Below, piece by piece: positions 7,188-15,365 of a stretch of 50,974 nucleotides of DNA. The position numbers were made by a program, and so were the translations under genes. Each line of letters opens with the position of its first letter. Within the stretch, counting starts at the first letter, position 1. The notes under the pieces were generated by a model. It was given only the letters and a program-made list of their open reading frames with translations, was not told the origin of the DNA and did no database searches. Where the stretch lies: assembly GCA_902785425.1 (NCBI GenBank), contig CACZYP010000008.1:19769-70742 (forward strand), in the 5' to 3' direction. The stretch is from an uncultured Ruminococcus sp. (GTDB taxonomy: Bacteria > Bacillota > Clostridia > Oscillospirales > Acutalibacteraceae).

Positions 7188-9940
7188 GGGATATTTTTTA
7201 CCGGATGAAATATAAAAAGCTTTTTACAAAACCACGTCCCGAAAAAGATACTACGCTTATCCCGACGGACACTATAGGCATAAGGTCGGATATCGACAGC
7301 CGTTTGCATATGAGTATACTGGCGTGCGCTATCGTTGTGTGCGCCATGCTTTGCTGCACAAAAATGCTCATAGACAGCTTTGTTCTGTTCGGTGCGGATT
7401 CCGCCGAGCCTGTGAAGATACACTTTACAAACCCCGAGATCAGAATATTTTACTTTTTCGTATTTGCAGGGTGCTGCGCTGTGTGTGCGGCAAATGCGCT
7501 CCATAAGCACTCTGTCAAGGCAACAGTTTCGCTGCTGTTTATCTATGCCGCTGTTTTCGGAAGTCATTATGAATACGTTGCCGACGGCTTTATCCGTGTG
7601 CTTAATAAGGCTGTGTATGAGATAGGCGTGATATCTGGGCGGCCGCCTAAAATGTATTATCTGACATATTTTGACAACGCCGAACCGAAAAAGGAAATAC
7701 TCTGGTTCATGTACGCCGCAGTGTTCGGTGCGTGTTTTCTGCTTGCCTATATAGGCGTGCGGCGGTGCAGCGCTCTCTTCTTCACTGTTTTCGTGTCGGC
7801 GTGCGCAGGGCTTCCGCTTGCTTTCAACAGCCTTGACGGTGAAGCGCTGTTCATTGCGCTTGCCATTCTGTGCGTTATGATGTACTCGATAAGCACGCAG
7901 GGCTACCGCCGCTCGGGTTCTCACGACACAATAACGAGCTTCGGCAAAACGCTGAAGATATACGGCAAATACTCCGCTGCTTCGGCATTTCAGCAGACGT
8001 GTGCAATGCTTGCCGCAAGTCTTGCGATAACGGCGCTTCTGTTCGCTTTTAACGATTTCAAGAACTACGAGCGCAGCGACAGGATAAAGCAGCTCGGCGA
8101 TGACATCATGTATTCCGCCGAGAATATAGTGAGCGGAACATGGCTCGACAGCATGGGCGTCGGCACGTCGTCGCAGCTAAACAAGGGTCAGCTTTCAAAC
8201 GCAGGCGACCTTGAATATACGGGCAGAGTGATGTTTGAGATAAAGGCGGAGTCATCGCAGCGGCTATACCTGCGCTCTTTCTCCTCAGCCGATTATACGG
8301 GCAAAAAGTGGGCGCAGCTCAGCGGCGTTACGTACGATTCCTACGGCTTCTGGAGCAGGTTCAAGTCAGACGGCTTCTATCCGCAGTTTGTATCGACACG
8401 TTCGCTCGGTTTGTTCGATCCCGATTCTGCCGTAAGAATAGACATCAGGAACAAGGCGATAAATCATAAGATCTTTCTTACCGATCACAGAGTAGTTCCC
8501 GGACTTTCCGCAGGCTCGGTCGCTGCCGCTTCGTATGATCATGACGGCTGCTTTACTTTTGACACCTTCGGCGGCGTTGACAGCTACAGCGAAACTATCC
8601 CGGGGCAGAGCGTTATGCAGGGTGCGTCTGTCTGTTACGGCGATATCACAAATGCGGAGACTGCCGCCGACGGACTTTACCGTATCTACCATGACGGTGA
8701 ATATTTCGATATGGCTTACGTGTCTTCATCGTATTACGATGAGGAGACCGAGAAAGAGCACTTATCATTCGTTGAAAACGAGACTGCATACCGCCGCTTC
8801 GTTTCGGAGAATTATCTGTCATACCCCGACAATATCACCGATTATCTGCCCGAGGGCTTCGACGATATAACGATGCAGCTGTATAACGCCGACACAAACT
8901 ACACCGATGACGGCACGGCGTATTTCTTTACCGAGGATTATATCGACAGCGTATCAAACGTTGTAAGAGAATACCTGAACGATAATGCGGAATACACGCT
9001 GCTGCCCGGAAAAACTCCGAGAGATGAAGATTTTGTTGAGTATTTCATCAAGGAAAACCACAAAGGCTACTGCGTTCACTTTGCAACGGCAGCGGCTGTG
9101 ATGCTCCGCCGTGCAGGGATACCGACAAGATACTGCGAGGGCTACTTCGTTTCAGAGGACGAGCTTCGCACAACGTATACAAGAGTACCCGACAGCAGCG
9201 CTCATGCGTGGGTCGAGGTCTATTATCCGATGGTCGGCTGGCGCCCCGTTGAGTTCACGCCTTACTATTCCGAGGGTGTATTGCCAGAAGAGAATAAGCA
9301 GCATCAGAGCCGTGTGAATGTTTCGCCCGACAGCGACACAGCGCAAAGCGATACCGATACGGACACTCAGACGCAGACCGACACCGACACGCAGACAGAC
9401 AGCGACACGCAGACAGACAGCGAAATTTCCTCGCACACCGAGCCTGAAACGGAAAGATCATCCGATACTTCTTCACGCACGACAGAGCCGAAAAAGCCGG
9501 GGAAAGCGCTTGTATTCATATTGTCACTGTTTAAAGATATCGCTCTTATTGCGCTGATAGCCGGGCTGTGGCTTGCTGTAAGGTACGGCATATGCACGAT
9601 GCGCCGCAGAAGATTTGAAAGCGGCGACACGAAAAAGGCTGCCGTTTCAATGTACGTTTATGCTCTTCGCCTGATGTGGCTGATGGGAATGACGCCGAAA
9701 AAGGGCGAGGGAGAGGAAGCTTTTGCTATACGTGCGTCCCGTGAGTCTCACGATATCGACAGCAAGGCGCTAAGAGCGTTCACAAAAACAGCGCTCTCGG
9801 CACGCTTCGGAAACAATGCTCCGACCGCCGAAGAAACTGCATTGATGCGTGAATATGTTTCCGTACTTTCCACAAAGATGTATGCAACAAAGCCAAAATG
9901 GAAAAAATTTATAATAAAATATGTTATGTTTTTTGATTAA
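7184..9940 (+). CDS. TgpA-like multi-pass membrane protein with extracytoplasmic transglutaminase domain
   Basis: A 918-residue protein with several hydrophobic segments in the first 290 residues, a large extracytoplasmic region, and a transglutaminase-like core: Cys630 (KGYCVHFA), His674 (SSAHAWVEV) and Glu690 (WRPVEFTP). The family usually has Asp at the third position. A low-complexity Thr/Asp/Gln linker (about 715-745) leads to one more membrane helix (about 775-800) and a cytosolic C-terminal region like DUF4129. The GTG start overlaps the upstream stop and has GGAAAG 8 nt before it; an alternative ATG lies at 7205. Such proteins are thought to act as proteases or cross-linkers at the surface; the actual reaction here is unknown. 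Confidence 0.88.
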   Translation: MRDIFYRMKYKKLFTKPRPEKDTTLIPTDTIGIRSDIDSRLHMSILACAIVVCAMLCCTKMLIDSFVLFGADSAEPVKIHFTNPEIRIFYFFVFAGCCAVCAANALHKHSVKATVSLLFIYAAVFGSHYEYVADGFIRVLNKAVYEIGVISGRPPKMYYLTYFDNAEPKKEILWFMYAAVFGACFLLAYIGVRRCSALFFTVFVSACAGLPLAFNSLDGEALFIALAILCVMMYSISTQGYRRSGSHDTITSFGKTLKIYGKYSAASAFQQTCAMLAASLAITALLFAFNDFKNYERSDRIKQLGDDIMYSAENIVSGTWLDSMGVGTSSQLNKGQLSNAGDLEYTGRVMFEIKAESSQRLYLRSFSSADYTGKKWAQLSGVTYDSYGFWSRFKSDGFYPQFVSTRSLGLFDPDSAVRIDIRNKAINHKIFLTDHRVVPGLSAGSVAAASYDHDGCFTFDTFGGVDSYSETIPGQSVMQGASVCYGDITNAETAADGLYRIYHDGEYFDMAYVSSSYYDEETEKEHLSFVENETAYRRFVSENYLSYPDNITDYLPEGFDDITMQLYNADTNYTDDGTAYFFTEDYIDSVSNVVREYLNDNAEYTLLPGKTPRDEDFVEYFIKENHKGYCVHFATAAAVMLRRAGIPTRYCEGYFVSEDELRTTYTRVPDSSAHAWVEVYYPMVGWRPVEFTPYYSEGVLPEENKQHQSRVNVSPDSDTAQSDTDTDTQTQTDTDTQTDSDTQTDSEISSHTEPETERSSDTSSRTTEPKKPGKALVFILSLFKDIALIALIAGLWLAVRYGICTMRRRRFESGDTKKAAVSMYVYALRLMWLMGMTPKKGEGEEAFAIRASRESHDIDSKALRAFTKTALSARFGNNAPTAEETALMREYVSVLSTKMYATKPKWKKFIIKYVMFFD

Positions 9941-9955
9941 TTGTATTATTATATA

Positions 9956-9984
9956 TTGAATTTACGGGCAAAAAGACTTATAAT
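9956..9984 (+). promoter_or_regulatory. Promoter of the beta-helix gene
   Basis: TTGAAT (9956-9961), 17-bp spacer, TATAAT (9979-9984). Confidence 0.65.
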
Positions 9985-10028
9985 ATGGTTACGTCAAAGA
10001 ATGAGTATAATAATGGAGTAAAAGAAAA

Positions 10029-10709
10029 ATGGTTGAAAAGCTTTATGTAAAGAATCTGCTCGACACGAGCAAAACTATAGCAAAGCCTCTTTTCGATGAG
10101 GCGGTGTACCCCTGGGACGTTTTTGACAAGCTTGCCGAGTTTATCGTAAAGATCGGCAGCACGCTTTCAGAGGACGAGTACAACAAGATCGGCGACGACA
10201 TCTGGGTGCATAAGACGGCACAGGTCGCTCCGACGGCGTATCTTCACGGTCCGCTCATCATAGGCGAAGGTACGGAAGTACGCCACTGCGCATTCATCAG
10301 AGGCACGTCTATCGTAGGCAAGAACTGCGTTGTGGGCAACTCTACCGAGCTTAAAGGTTCTATCCTTTTTGACAACGTTCAGTGCCCCCACTACAACTAT
10401 ATCGGCGATTCTATCCTCGGCTTCAAGTCGCACACGGGAGCAGGTGTTATCACATCGAACCTGAAGTCCGACAAGTCGCTCGTAACGGTAGCATTTGAGG
10501 GCGAAAAGCTCGACACTAACCGCAAGAAGTTCGGCGCTATCATCGGCGACGGCACAGAGGTCGGCTGCAACAGCGTATTGAACCCCGGCACCGTTATCGG
10601 CAGAAACACGAACGTATATCCGCTCTCGATGGTAAGAGGCTACGTCGCAGAGGACAGCATCTACAAATCAAGAGGCGAAGTCTGCCGCAAGAATCTGAGA
10701 CACGTTTGA
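10029..10709 (+). CDS. Left-handed beta-helix (hexapeptide repeat) protein, GlmU C-domain-like
   Basis: A 226-residue protein. About 55 N-terminal residues are followed by hexapeptide repeats typical of the left-handed beta-helix acyl/acetyltransferase fold (DIWVHKTAQVAPTAYLHGP, IIGEGTEVRHCAFIRG, SIVGKNCVVGNSTEL). The middle and end (GAGVITSNLKSDKS, GAIIGDGTEVGCNSVLNPGT) resemble the acetyltransferase half of GlmU and nucleotidyltransferase-associated proteins. No nucleotidyltransferase domain is present, so it cannot be full GlmU. It probably acts on a sugar nucleotide, with acetyl transfer possible but not shown. It is a single gene with its own promoter, followed by a modular repeat. Confidence 0.8.
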   Translation: MVEKLYVKNLLDTSKTIAKPLFDEAVYPWDVFDKLAEFIVKIGSTLSEDEYNKIGDDIWVHKTAQVAPTAYLHGPLIIGEGTEVRHCAFIRGTSIVGKNCVVGNSTELKGSILFDNVQCPHYNYIGDSILGFKSHTGAGVITSNLKSDKSLVTVAFEGEKLDTNRKKFGAIIGDGTEVGCNSVLNPGTVIGRNTNVYPLSMVRGYVAEDSIYKSRGEVCRKNLRHV

Positions 10710-10899
10710 AAATTGACAATTGATAATTGACAATGGACAATTGCGGAACTCGGCTTCGCCGAGTTGGATCTGAAGTAGTTCTTGCAAAGCCTGACTATGT
10801 TTATTGTTGTAAGATGACTGTTATGTCTTGAAACATTAATATAAAAACAGGAGCGGAGCGACTCCGCAATTGTCAATTATCCATTGTCAATTGTCAATT
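10710..10899 (+). repeat. Modular hairpin repeat, copy 6
   Basis: A complete copy with the alternative left stem AACTCGGC-TTC-GCCGAGTT, which keeps pairing although two stem positions are swapped relative to copy 3. The right hairpin is a variant, GGAGCGGAGCGACTCC. Arms are of the GACAATT dialect. Confidence 0.9.
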
Positions 10900-10954
10900 C
10901 ACAAGTTTTTAAATCTGTAGTATTATTAATAAGGATCACGGGAGGTAATTTGAA

Positions 10955-11056
10955 GTGAGTTACGAAACAAAAAGAAAGCTTATTGTCAGAGTAACGGCAG
11001 GCGTTATTGCATTTTTGATGTTTGCATCGATCTTTATTTCTATCATTGTGGATTGA
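10955..11056 (+). CDS. 33-residue single-span membrane peptide
   Basis: A small gene with GTG start and a strong GGGAGG site (10939-10945, spacing about 9). The peptide begins MSYETKRKLIVRVTAG and has one hydrophobic helix of about 16-18 residues ending in VD. An upstream TTG at 10950 runs straight into a stop and is excluded. Size, a positively charged N-terminus and a single membrane span resemble the Prli42/DUF4044 class of Firmicutes micro-membrane proteins, which dock the stressosome in Listeria; that link is only a suggestion from shape. Forty-four bases separate it from the VanY lipoprotein gene, so cotranscription is likely. Confidence 0.65.
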   Translation: MSYETKRKLIVRVTAGVIAFLMFASIFISIIVD

Positions 11057-11099
11057 TGCGGCGAAAGCTTATTGATCAAAAAGCGAAGGAGAGCTTATC

Positions 11100-12176
11100 A
11101 TGAAGAAAAGAATAATTGCGGCTGCTCTTGCAGCAGCGCTGTGCATGAGCTTTGTCGGCTGCGGCAGCAAAACCGAGACTGCGGCGGAAACTGATACTGC
11201 GGCTTCTTCCGCCGTTTCCGAAACAAAGGACGACGCTCCCGTAAAAAGCACGCAGGACGAGGCGTCAACTATAGATTATCTGGCTCTTGTCAATAAGCTG
11301 AATCCTCTGCCCGACAACTGGGAGGATTCGATAGAGACTGTACATATGACCAACTCGGTCGGCGACGATGTTGAGGTGGAAAAGAAAGCATATGACGCAT
11401 ATCTTGCTCTGAAAGCAGATCTTGAAAAAGAGGGCATATATGTTGATCTTGATTCCGCTCGCAGAAGTGTTGCCGAGCAGCAGAGGATCATGGACGACTT
11501 CACAAAGGAGTACGGCGCAGATTATGCCGCAAAGACAGTTGCAAAGCCCGGTTATTCCGAGCATCACACAGGTCTTGCACTCGACTTGTATCTTATCGTT
11601 GACGGCGAGGATATCGTTCTGAATGAGGACATGATACAGTATACCGATATCTGGGCGAAGATACACGAAAAGCTGCCCGAATACGGCTTTATACTCCGCT
11701 ATCTTGAGGATAAGGAGCACATCACGGGCTACGGTTACGAGCCGTGGCATATCCGTTATATTGATAATACCGATACTGCTAAGGAGATAACCGAAAAGGG
11801 CATAACTCTCGAAGAGTATCTTGGCGCTGCAAAGACGACAGATATTGCCGTTGATCTCGGTTCATCGGAGCTTTACACGGAAGAAGAGCTCAAAGAAATG
11901 GCTGTTCAGGTGAAGTGCAAGTTCGCAGGCTTTGGCTGTGAGCTTATCTCTATCCGCTATGCGGGCGACGAAGCAGCTACCGAAGAAAACTTAGCGAGAG
12001 TAAACGCTGCCGACGACGGTAATAATTACGTTAAGGTCGCAGAATTCCTTACAGACTTCCACACACCGAAAGAGGGAACGGCTGTTTTCGGTGCCGATGA
12101 AGATAAAAAGGATTACACGTGGTGGCTTGCACAGGACGAAGAGGGCGGCTGGCAGCTTGTGGACTGGGGCTATTGA
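11100..12176 (+). CDS. VanY-type D-alanyl-D-alanine carboxypeptidase lipoprotein
   Basis: A 358-residue secreted lipoprotein. The signal peptide ends in a lipobox (FVGC, Cys21), then a disordered Thr/Ala/Glu stretch to about residue 55. The peptidase M15B domain follows with zinc ligands in SEHHTGLALD (His155, Asp162) and EPWH (catalytic Glu214, zinc ligand His217). It would trim the terminal D-Ala of peptidoglycan stem peptides outside the membrane. An extra domain of about 130 residues follows (about 225-358, containing SSELYTEEELKEMAVQ and a Trp-rich end), which is not part of the minimal VanY unit and whose role is unknown. The start has GGAG about 9 nt upstream. Confidence 0.9.
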   Translation: MKKRIIAAALAAALCMSFVGCGSKTETAAETDTAASSAVSETKDDAPVKSTQDEASTIDYLALVNKLNPLPDNWEDSIETVHMTNSVGDDVEVEKKAYDAYLALKADLEKEGIYVDLDSARRSVAEQQRIMDDFTKEYGADYAAKTVAKPGYSEHHTGLALDLYLIVDGEDIVLNEDMIQYTDIWAKIHEKLPEYGFILRYLEDKEHITGYGYEPWHIRYIDNTDTAKEITEKGITLEEYLGAAKTTDIAVDLGSSELYTEEELKEMAVQVKCKFAGFGCELISIRYAGDEAATEENLARVNAADDGNNYVKVAEFLTDFHTPKEGTAVFGADEDKKDYTWWLAQDEEGGWQLVDWGY

Positions 12177-12182
12177 TCCGAT

Positions 12183-12223
12183 CTTTTCGGGGAGCACTGT
12201 TTTGACGGTGCTTTCCCGAAAAG
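12183..12223 (+). terminator. Long hairpin after the VanY gene
   Basis: CTTTTCGGG (12183-12191) pairs with CCCGAAAAG (12215-12223), extended inward by AGCAC/GTGCT. No T-run follows, so termination would be inefficient or factor-assisted. Confidence 0.5.
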
Positions 12224-12273
12224 GCGCTTACGGTATCTGTTTTGCCGATATGCCGAAAATTTTTTCAAATCGG

Positions 12274-12302
12274 TTGACAAACGATCATCGGTGTGATATA
12301 AT
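12274..12302 (+). promoter_or_regulatory. Consensus promoter of the tRNA pair
   Basis: Perfect TTGACA (12274-12279), 17-bp spacer, perfect TATAAT (12297-12302), as expected for a stable-RNA promoter. Confidence 0.85.
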
Positions 12303-12334
12303 AACATAGTCGCAGCAAATGCTGAGGCGGATAC

Positions 12335-12421
12335 GCAGGTATGGCGGAATTGGCAGACGCGCATGGTTCAGGTCCATGTGAAAGCAATTTCATGCAGGTT
12401 CAAGTCCTGTTACCTGCACCA
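12335..12421 (+). tRNA. tRNA-Leu (anticodon CAG)
   Basis: Acceptor arms GCAGGTA and TACCTGC pair, the anticodon stem CATGG/CCATG encloses TTCAGGT (anticodon CAG), a long variable arm typical of leucine tRNA is present, the T-arm carries GTTCAAGTC, and CCA is encoded. It is followed by a short hairpin (AAGCCGCA/TGCGGCTT, 12421-12441) before tRNA-Cys, probably a processing or attenuation signal. Confidence 0.97.
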
Positions 12422-12447
12422 AGCCGCATAAAGTGCGGCTTCTATAC

Positions 12448-12518
<71 letters not shown>

Positions 12519-12525
12519 CTTATTC

Positions 12526-12558
12526 ACCCCGTTGTAACAACAGCGGGGGCTTTTTTTT
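12526..12558 (+). terminator. Terminator of the tRNA operon
   Basis: CCCCGTTG pairs with CAACAGCGGGG (one bulge), followed by T8. Confidence 0.85.
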
Positions 12559-12918
12559 AATTGAAAATTGAAAATGGAAAATTGCAGGAACGCTCACTGC
12601 GTTCGCCACTTTTTATAATGTGGAATGTGGAAAGTGGAAAGTGGAATGGCGGAACTCGCCTGCGGCGAGTTGGATCATATTAGTAATTGCAAAGCCAAAC
12701 TTTATTTGCTGCCGATAAATAACTAATTAGTCTGAATAAACTAATAAAAAACAGGAGCGAAGCGACTCCGACATTCGTCATTCCACTTTCCACACTCCAC
12801 ATTGAAAAAGAGGAGCGAAGCGACTCCGACATTCGTCATTCCACTTTCCACACTCCACATTGAAAAGAGGAGCGAAGCGACTCATTAATTGTCAATTATC
12901 AATTGTCCATTGTCAATT
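12559..12918 (+). repeat. Modular hairpin repeat, copy 7, with tandem right ends
   Basis: The left begins with GAAAATT/GAAAATGG words, continues with a GAACGC hairpin and a second arm set in the TGGAATG/TGGAAAG dialect, then the AACTCGCC-TGC-GGCGAGTT hairpin and core. The right hairpin plus arm is repeated: units start at 12753, 12811 and 12868 (58 and 57 bp apart). The final unit switches back to CAATTGTC arms. No gene lies here; the end abuts the uvrB ribosome binding site. Confidence 0.9.
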
Positions 12919-12937
12919 AACAAACGGGGGGTTGTTT

Positions 12938-14908
12938 ATGTCCGACGGTGTTTTTAAGTTGAAGTCAGAGTACAAGCCTACGGGCGATCAGCCGGGGGCT
13001 ATTGACGCTATCGTTCGCAGTATCGAAAGCGGCAGCAAGGAGCAGACTTTGCTCGGCGTTACGGGTTCAGGTAAAACGTTTACTATGGCGAACGTTATCG
13101 CACGGCTAAACAGACCCACGCTCATTCTTGCGCACAACAAAACGCTTGCGGCGCAGCTGTGCAGCGAGTTCAAGGAGTTCTTTCCCGAAAATGCCGTCGA
13201 GTATTTCGTTTCGTACTACGACTACTACCAGCCCGAAGCATATATCGCAGCGACCGATACTTATATTGAGAAGGATTCTTCAATAAACGATGAGATAGAC
13301 AAGCTCCGCCACAGTGCAACGCTTGCGCTTTCCGAGCGCCGTGACGTTATAATAGTTGCGAGCGTTTCGTGCATTTACAGTTTAGGCAACCCTATAGATT
13401 ACCGCACAATGGTCATATCGCTTCGCCCCGGTATGGAGAAAAACAGAGACGATCTTCTCAAAAAGCTCGTGGAGCTTCAGTATGAGCGAAACGACATAAA
13501 CTTTACAAGAAACAAGTTCCGTGTTAAAGGCGATGTTGTTGATATATTCCCTGCAGCCAGCGGCGACAATATCATCAGAGTGGAGTTCTTCGGCGATGAG
13601 ATCGACACGCTAAGCGAAGTCAATCCGCTTACGGGCGACGTTATATCGCATCTGCGCCATGCGGCGATCTATCCTGCGTCACATTACATCGTGCCGAAAG
13701 ATAAAATGATGATCGCAATCAAGGAGATAGAGGAAGAACTTGAAGAAAGGCTCGAATACTTCCGGAATGAGGGAAAGCTCCTCGAAGCGCAGCGCATAGA
13801 GCAGCGCACAAGATACGACATAGAATCGCTGCTTGAAATTGGCTTCTGCCCCGGCATCGAAAACTACTCCCGTGTGCTTTCGGGCAGAGCGCCCGGAAGT
13901 ATGCCGTATACGCTGCTTGACTACTTCCCGGATGATTTCCTGCTGTTCGTGGACGAGTCGCACGTAACGCTGCCGCAGGTTCGTGGAATGTACGCAGGCG
14001 ACAGAGCAAGAAAGACGACACTTGTTGATTACGGTTTCCGTTTGCCGTCGGCTTTTGACAATAGACCCTTGAATTTTGACGAGTTTTACGGTAAAATAAA
14101 CCAGGCGGTATTCGTTTCGGCGACTCCGGGCGATTTCGAGCTTGAAAAGAGCGGCATCACCGCCGAACAGGTCATCAGACCTACGGGGCTTCTCGATCCC
14201 GAAATATCGGTGCGCCCGACAGAAGGACAGATCGACGACCTCATCTCCGAGATCAACGACAGGATTTCAAAAGGTTTTCGGACGCTCGTTACGACGCTTA
14301 CGAAAAAGATGGCGGAGGATCTCACATCTTACCTTGACGAGATGGGCATAAAGGTGCGGTATATGCACCACGATATCGACACCGTTGAGCGTATGGAGAT
14401 AATCAGAGGCTTACGTCTCGGAGACTTCGATGTGCTTGTCGGTATCAACCTGCTGCGTGAAGGTCTCGACATACCCGAGGTCGCTCTTGTGGCGATACTT
14501 GACGCAGACAAAGAGGGCTTCCTGAGATCGGAACGCAGCCTTATACAGACGATAGGCAGAGCCGCACGAAACAGCGAAGGCTCCGTTATCATGTATGCCG
14601 ACAGCGTAACGCCGTCTATGGAAAAGGCTCTTACCGAGACTGCCCGAAGACGTGAGATACAGATAAAATACAACAAAGAACACGGCATCACGCCGAAAAC
14701 GATAATCAAGAAAGTCAGCGATGTGCTTGAGATATCGACGCACGCCGACGACGATAAGAAGTACAAAAAGCAGCTCACTCCGGCAGAAAAAGCACAGCTT
14801 ATAGAGCAGCTTACAAAGGAGATGAAGGCGGCTGCAAAGCTGCTTGAATTTGAACATGCTGCGTTCCTGAGAGACAAGATAAACGCATTGAAGGGAAAGA
14901 AAAAATGA
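12938..14908 (+). CDS. uvrB: UvrABC excinuclease subunit B
   Basis: UvrB is the damage-verifying helicase-like subunit of nucleotide excision repair. The 656-residue protein has Walker A (GVTGSGKT, residues 40-47), the beta-hairpin with [12 protein letters not shown], helicase motifs through QTIGRAARN, and a C-terminal UVR domain (about 620-655) that contacts UvrC. Length is normal. The open frame extends upstream into the repeat, but the real start is the ATG at 12938 after a GGGGGG ribosome binding site. Its 5' region is formed by the end of repeat copy 7. The stop overlaps the next gene by ATGA. uvrA and uvrC are not in the window. Confidence 0.97.
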   Translation: MSDGVFKLKSEYKPTGDQPGAIDAIVRSIESGSKEQTLLGVTGSGKTFTMANVIARLNRPTLILAHNKTLAAQLCSEFKEFFPENAVEYFVSYYDYYQPEAYIAATDTYIEKDSSINDEIDKLRHSATLALSERRDVIIVASVSCIYSLGNPIDYRTMVISLRPGMEKNRDDLLKKLVELQYERNDINFTRNKFRVKGDVVDIFPAASGDNIIRVEFFGDEIDTLSEVNPLTGDVISHLRHAAIYPASHYIVPKDKMMIAIKEIEEELEERLEYFRNEGKLLEAQRIEQRTRYDIESLLEIGFCPGIENYSRVLSGRAPGSMPYTLLDYFPDDFLLFVDESHVTLPQVRGMYAGDRARKTTLVDYGFRLPSAFDNRPLNFDEFYGKINQAVFVSATPGDFELEKSGITAEQVIRPTGLLDPEISVRPTEGQIDDLISEINDRISKGFRTLVTTLTKKMAEDLTSYLDEMGIKVRYMHHDIDTVERMEIIRGLRLGDFDVLVGINLLREGLDIPEVALVAILDADKEGFLRSERSLIQTIGRAARNSEGSVIMYADSVTPSMEKALTETARRREIQIKYNKEHGITPKTIIKKVSDVLEISTHADDDKKYKKQLTPAEKAQLIEQLTKEMKAAAKLLEFEHAAFLRDKINALKGKKK

Positions 14909-15342
14909 CAAGAGAGATAAAAGCTTCCGAGCTTAACGAATTGTTGGAGCTGTACCTTCATCTTCACGAGGACACCATTCCGGAAATGAATGAGAACCTG
15001 GAAACAACTTGGGAAACGATCATAAACGACGAGAATCATCATATCATAGTGAAGGAAGCAGACGGAAAGATCGTTTCATCATGCGTTTGTGTTATAATTC
15101 CGAATCTTACAAGAGGCATCAGACCGTACGCATTTATCGAAAATGTTGTCACTCATTCCGACTTCAGGGGAAAAGGCTATGCCGGCGAATGTTTGATGCA
15201 CGCAAAGAAGATCGCACAGGATAATAACTGCTATAAAATGATGCTGCTCACAGGTTCAAAAAGCGAATCGACATTAAGATTCTACGAGAAAGCAGGATTC
15301 AACAGCTCCGATAAGACGGCATTTATTCAATGGCTGAAATAG
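14905..15342 (+). CDS. GNAT-family N-acetyltransferase
   Basis: A 145-residue acyl-CoA-dependent acetyltransferase fold. The acetyl-CoA loop is visible as [17 protein letters not shown] (the R/Q-x-x-G-x-G/A motif), followed by a C-terminal [16 protein letters not shown] motif. The substrate is unknown. Translation is coupled to uvrB through the ATGA overlap, but there is no evidence for a repair role. Confidence 0.85.
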   Translation: MTREIKASELNELLELYLHLHEDTIPEMNENLETTWETIINDENHHIIVKEADGKIVSSCVCVIIPNLTRGIRPYAFIENVVTHSDFRGKGYAGECLMHAKKIAQDNNCYKMMLLTGSKSESTLRFYEKAGFNSSDKTAFIQWLK

Positions 15343-15365
15343 TTTATTTTTGAAGGGTAAGAAAT

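Noticed and set aside
12753-12918. CRISPR-like array (regular 57-58 bp spacing)
   Set aside because: The intervening sequences are themselves repeated arms and not unique spacers, there are only three units, and no cas genes are nearby.
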